NCBI GenBank assembly: GCA_903881085.1
Contig: CAIRSA010000180.1
Span: forward strand, 1 to 55,135
From: an uncultured Acidobacteriia bacterium
GTDB lineage: Bacteria > Acidobacteriota > Terriglobia > Bryobacterales > Bryobacteraceae
Direction of reading: 5' to 3'
DNA length: 55,135 nt
Made by a program: the position numbers and the translations under genes. How positions within the stretch are numbered: position 1 is the stretch's first letter; each line of letters starts with the position of its first letter. Positions 52,241 to 55,135 of this stretch are shown piece after piece. Under the pieces are notes generated by a model, which ran no database searches, had not been told where the DNA came from, and saw only the letters and a list, made by a program, of their open reading frames with translations.

Positions 52241-53134
52241 ATGACGCACTCAATGAATAATTCACGATTGGCAGTGGCCGTGGCGATTCTGGCGGCCTGC
52301 ATCCCGCAGAACTTGCGAGCGGCCGAATTGCAACAGAGCACGCTGACGGCCTGGCAGACGTACCTCGCGGAAGTTGATACCCACATGCAGCAACGGATTG
52401 CAGGCAAACAGACGTTTCTGTGGGCGGACGAATCGGCTGACCGCGCAGCTCGAGTTCGCCGAGGCGAGGTAGTGATTGCGCCTATAACGGCAAATGGTAT
52501 GAAGCACGTTCCCAAAGGGCTGATCCACGACTGGATAGGGGCCGTCTTCATCCCGAATGCCACCATTGACAGCCTCTGGACTGTTCTGCTCGACTATGAC
52601 AAGTATAAGCAGGTGTATCGGCCGGTCGTGACCGAGTCCAGAGTGCTTTCATGTACCAAAGAGAAGCAGGAATTCGTGATGGCCTGGCAAAAGCGAGCCT
52701 TGTTTGTTAGTGCTGCAATGCAGGGCCGTTACCAAGCCGTCAACGTTCAGGTTGACTCACACCGCGGATACATTCTCGCGGAAGCAACCGAAGTTCGGGA
52801 AATTGTAGGATATGGCCGTAAGAACGAACGCATGTTGCCACCAGATACAGGAAACGGGTATGTTTGGCGCATCCAAAGCGTCGAGCGGTACGAGGAGCGG
52901 GACGGCGGCGTGTACCTGGAGGTTGAGGCGATCGTTTTGACGAGAGATATTCCAGAATCGCTGAACTGGCTTGTTAGCCCAGTAGTGAACAGGCTTTCCA
53001 TTCAGTCCGTGACCACCACGCTTAGTATGACCCGGGACGCGGTGGTTTCTATTCGGGGAGAAGCGGAAAGGCTCACGCACTGTCAGAATCCAATTGGAGC
53101 ATCGATCACGGCGACTGGCGGCGGCATGAAATAG
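52241..53134 (+). CDS. Secreted SRPBCC/START-like protein
   Basis: 297 residues with a signal peptide (about 1-27). The central part resembles the SRPBCC/polyketide-cyclase lipid-binding fold: IPNATIDSLWTVLLDYDKYKQVYRPVVTESRVLS is the typical helix-grip opening, where a compound-binding cavity begins, and LVSPVVNRLSIQSVTTTLSMTRDAV gives the long C-terminal helix. It may bind a lipid or lipid-like ligand in the periplasm. It is the second gene after barrel protein 2. Confidence 0.8.
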   Translation: MTHSMNNSRLAVAVAILAACIPQNLRAAELQQSTLTAWQTYLAEVDTHMQQRIAGKQTFLWADESADRAARVRRGEVVIAPITANGMKHVPKGLIHDWIGAVFIPNATIDSLWTVLLDYDKYKQVYRPVVTESRVLSCTKEKQEFVMAWQKRALFVSAAMQGRYQAVNVQVDSHRGYILAEATEVREIVGYGRKNERMLPPDTGNGYVWRIQSVERYEERDGGVYLEVEAIVLTRDIPESLNWLVSPVVNRLSIQSVTTTLSMTRDAVVSIRGEAERLTHCQNPIGASITATGGGMK

Positions 53135-53174
53135 CAGCCAGTACGATTGCCTCAGTCCTCATAGTGGAAGCTCT

Positions 53175-53600
53175 CGGTGCCTTACCAAACGTCAGCTAAC
53201 CTTTGGTCTTGGGGAATACCTTAGCTATCCCTTAGATCCGTCATTAGTTAGCGGCTATTTCGACAGTCGCGCGGTAAAGTCTCAGATCATCGCAGATTTA
53301 GATTTTGCCGAAGAGTGGGATGTGGTTCTTGAACTTGCCGACGATTACATCTCTAGTCCCGAAGCCAGAGGCGTTAATCCGCCTCGGACGAAATGTCAAG
53401 CAAGCTTCTGTCGTACTTGACGAAGGGCGTCATATTCTGAATGTGCAGTTCAGTAACGAACTGGCAGCAGCCAAGAATGAGCTGTGCGCAACGTTAGGGA
53501 TGGCATTAGGGTCTGTTCAAGTGAGTAAGCAGACAACTTCCGCCTTAGAAGGATGGGCCGCTCCGGCGACCACCCAATTTTGGATGATCGCCGCTAAGTT
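53175..53600 (+). pseudogene. Decayed gene fragment of unknown family
   Basis: One frame is open from about 53135 to 53418 and reads like protein (LTFGLGEYLSYPLDP, then DLDFAEEWDVVLELADDY), but it has no start codon and ends in a stop. The next stretch continues in a different frame (RLGRNVKQASVVLDEG, then LAAAKNELCATLGM) up to the tRNA-Leu remnant. A single frameshift near 53350-53400 would join them. Family not recognised. It is likely a broken cargo gene. Confidence 0.4.
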
Positions 53601-53610
53601 ATTGAAACTG

Positions 53611-53680
53611 TGGTGCGGAGAGGGGGACTTGAACCCCCACGAGATTGCTCCCGCTAGCACCTCAAGCTAGGGCGTCTTAC
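53611..53680 (-). tRNA. 3' fragment of a tRNA-Leu (GAG anticodon), 5' part missing
   Basis: Read on the minus strand, the segment holds the end of the D arm (GACGCC), an anticodon stem CTAGC/GCTAG around TTGAGGT (anticodon GAG), a long variable arm as in class II tRNAs, a T arm GGGGG-TTCAAGT-CCCCC, the 3' acceptor strand TCTCCGC and CCA. The 5' acceptor strand GCGGAGA and most of the D arm are absent; the bases upstream do not pair. It is a displaced 3' tRNA end, typical of an integration attachment site. Confidence 0.7.
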
Positions 53681-53893
53681 GGCGGCTTTGAAGAATTTCG
53701 AAAACGTTATTTCCTCACGAGAGTGCCGGGCACAATTCCTGTCTCCATTGGAATCGAGGTTCATACCCACCTGCATCTCATCTCATCTCGGAATTTGGGC
53801 AATTTTGGGTAATGCCCCGTGGCAACGATGGCAGAATTGGGAGCGGTGGCAATCTGGTATCTGCAAGTTATAGATAACAGGACGCAGGAGAGC

Positions 53894-53917
53894 GTTCGAA
53901 TCCCACCCTCTCCGCCA
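53894..53917 (+). other. 3' end of a tRNA-Ser-like gene, possible attachment site
   Basis: CGTTCGAATCCCACCC followed by TCTCCGCCA reproduces the T loop, 3' T stem, acceptor strand and CCA of a tRNA-Ser. The bases before it do not form the 5' side of the T stem. It lies 220 bases from the tRNA-Leu fragment. Confidence 0.5.
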
Positions 53918-54654
53918 TCCTATTGAAAAAAAACAAGGGCCCAAACAAGTTATCTGATTTTCTCTTGTATTCTCTTCTGCTAATTTGCTGAAAACAAAAG
54001 GTTGGCGCGAGGGTTCAGACAAGCACCCACGGCTCCTAATCAGACCCATTTGTATCAATAACTTGGGCAACGATCTTTAATTGATTTGAGCAATACCACA
54101 TCGCCCCATGTTCCATCGCGCGATTTCGATACCCACGGAATCGCCTGCCAATACCATCAGATTGCCGAGCGAATGGGCCTCGTTATCAGCTCTGGCGCCT
54201 GAAGAAACCGGTCACCAGCGATTTGGAACCGCCGCTCGGCGCGACTTGCGCAGCCAACAAAGTAGCCTTTAACGATGACGAACCTGGAGTCAGTTGGCTG
54301 CGTTCGTTGTGCATCACTTCGACGGGAACACTCTACGGATGGATCAAGTGTTAAGTGGGGTCGACGACACCGGCAGCAGTTTCGCATGCTGCACACAATC
54401 TGACTTTGTACGCGATCACAAATGCCACAACATAAGATGACAGCATTTGTGTTGACAAAGATAGTGCCGGCTGCTAGATTTGCAGCGAAATGCAATGCCG
54501 CTGCGGACGGTTGGAATCAACAGGGCTCAAAATGGTGCTGGGCCAGTTCGGATTCATGGGTGTCTCCTAAAAAGAAAGATGCATTCCTTCAGCGGAGGTG
54601 ACCACAATCTACTGAGCCGCTACTTATTAAGCGGTGGCAGCGGCCGCAGCCGAA
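53918..54654. other. Stretch without a recognisable gene
   Basis: About 740 bases after the tRNA-Ser-like end. Short open frames exist on both strands, but none has a ribosome-binding site, domain or signal sequence that I can support. It is AT-richer near 53925-54000. It is probably remnant or intergenic DNA. Confidence 0.4.
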
Positions 54655-55135
54655 TCATCGGCGTTCCCACTTTTCGATTTTCATGAAGAGGAGTATCGAA
54701 GCAGCCCCAAGGCATCCGAAAATCAACCATGATGGGATACCGGTCAACTCGGGCAGCGTGATCGACCCCAGGTCGAACCACTTCATAACGGTTGCAGAGA
54801 AAAAGCCGTATAGCTCGGCGAACACCGCCGAACCGGCGAACATTCCAAGAACCCCAAACATCGCATCACGGTGACCCTCGGCGGCTGCGGCGACGCCGGT
54901 CCCGGGACAATAGCCCAACAGCACCATCCCAACGCCAAACACGATCCCACCGATGGCGACTGCCGCCAATTGGGCAGGCTTCACGTGGAGCGTGGCCAAC
55001 CCCATCGCCCTGAGCGCGTAGACGCCGACGCCGCCGACCACAATGGCAGTGAGCATCGTTTTCAAGACAGTGAAATCGCGCAAGAGGAATTGGCCGACAA
55101 TCACGGAAAACTTAGTCACCTGGCCCTTCTGCAGG
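54655..55135 (-). CDS. YeeE/YedE-type (DUF6691) membrane protein, N-terminus off the edge
   Basis: At least 154 residues with four or five transmembrane segments and the conserved GYCPGTG motif at about residue 70 (counted from the GTG at 55119). These half-size YeeE/YedE proteins occur in pairs and are linked to thiosulfate or sulfur-compound uptake. The frame stays open to the window edge, and the LQKGQVTKF stretch before the first membrane helix looks like part of the protein. The true start is therefore probably beyond 55135, with the partner gene outside. Confidence 0.8.
   Translation of the reverse strand, partial: LQKGQVTKFSVIVGQFLLRDFTVLKTMLTAIVVGGVGVYALRAMGLATLHVKPAQLAAVAIGGIVFGVGMVLLGYCPGTGVAAAAEGHRDAMFGVLGMFAGSAVFAELYGFFSATVMKWFDLGSITLPELTGIPSWLIFGCLGAASILLFMKIEKWERR

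Noticed and set aside
53305..53670. Open frame ending in a GEGDLNPHEIAPAS-type sequence
   Set aside because: The end is a translation of the tRNA-Leu fragment, a well-known annotation artefact. The upstream part is treated as a decayed gene.
53783..54070. Minus-strand frame with a RRGWDSN-type stretch
   Set aside because: Translation of the tRNA-Ser 3' end; no other coding signs.
54157..54495. 112-codon minus-strand frame
   Set aside because: No ribosome-binding site, Cys/Arg-rich composition and no recognisable domain.
1..55135. CRISPR arrays, insertion sequences, rRNA genes, phage structural genes
   Set aside because: I looked for regularly spaced repeats, transposase motifs and conserved rRNA or phage sequences and saw none. 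The only mobile-element traces are the tRNA 3' ends near 53.6-53.9 kb.

Overview
The window looks like a chromosomal segment of an Acidobacteriota bacterium, probably of the Solibacter/Bryobacter type. This is inferred from gene content, not from a marker gene. The evidence is carboxypeptidase-regulatory-domain TonB receptors, very large beta-propeller (Reg_prop/Y_Y_Y) histidine kinases, a DUF2934-type protein, many sigma-54 activators and moderately high GC. Most genes lie on the minus strand.

Layout. 1-1660: MCE-type lipid transport protein lacking its anchor, plus its lipoprotein partner. 1741-2386: frameshifted HNH-like gene. 2528-5729: phosphoketolase behind a pseudo-receiver protein, then a DUF2934-type protein. 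5726-12803: two TonB-receptor operons, one with a LolA-like protein and an EEP-fold hydrolase. 12967-16099: inositol-phosphate cytidylyltransferase-like protein and a flippase/nucleotidyltransferase/CDP-alcohol transferase fusion. 16265-18310: sigma-54 activator 1. 18634-26316: TetR, membrane fusion protein, an RND-TolC single-chain fusion and a DegP-like protease in one tight operon. 26670-29785: GlgX and a DedA-rhodanese fusion. 29834-43654: a signalling block with two more sigma-54 activators, two giant propeller kinases, a FixJ/LuxR regulator and a single receiver. 43970-53134: envelope and sigma-control island with a DksA-like protein, vWA-like protein, TetR, three STAS proteins, a degenerate CDP-alcohol transferase, two paralogous outer-membrane barrels, a TPR protein, an RsbW-like kinase, an ECF sigma factor and an SRPBCC-like protein. 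53175-53917: decayed gene plus 3' ends of tRNA-Leu and tRNA-Ser, probably old integration sites. 54655-end: YeeE/DUF6691-type membrane protein running off the edge.

Main finding. Upstream of about fifteen of these genes I can read -24/-12 (sigma-54) promoters, GG-N10-GC, most ending in TGCA. About 50-130 bp upstream of most of them lies a shared inverted-repeat element of the form TGCCG-N6-CGGCA. Several promoter pairs are divergent and share one element. The three sigma-54 activators have the same recognition helix (RTTLQSRM), so they may read this one operator. The proposed regulon joins TonB receptors, the RND-TolC/protease operon, glycogen debranching, inositol-type head-group transferases, outer-membrane barrels, the STAS/RsbW proteins and an ECF sigma factor. 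This reads as an envelope and carbon-storage remodelling programme. The promoters and operators are read from sequence; the regulatory links are inference.
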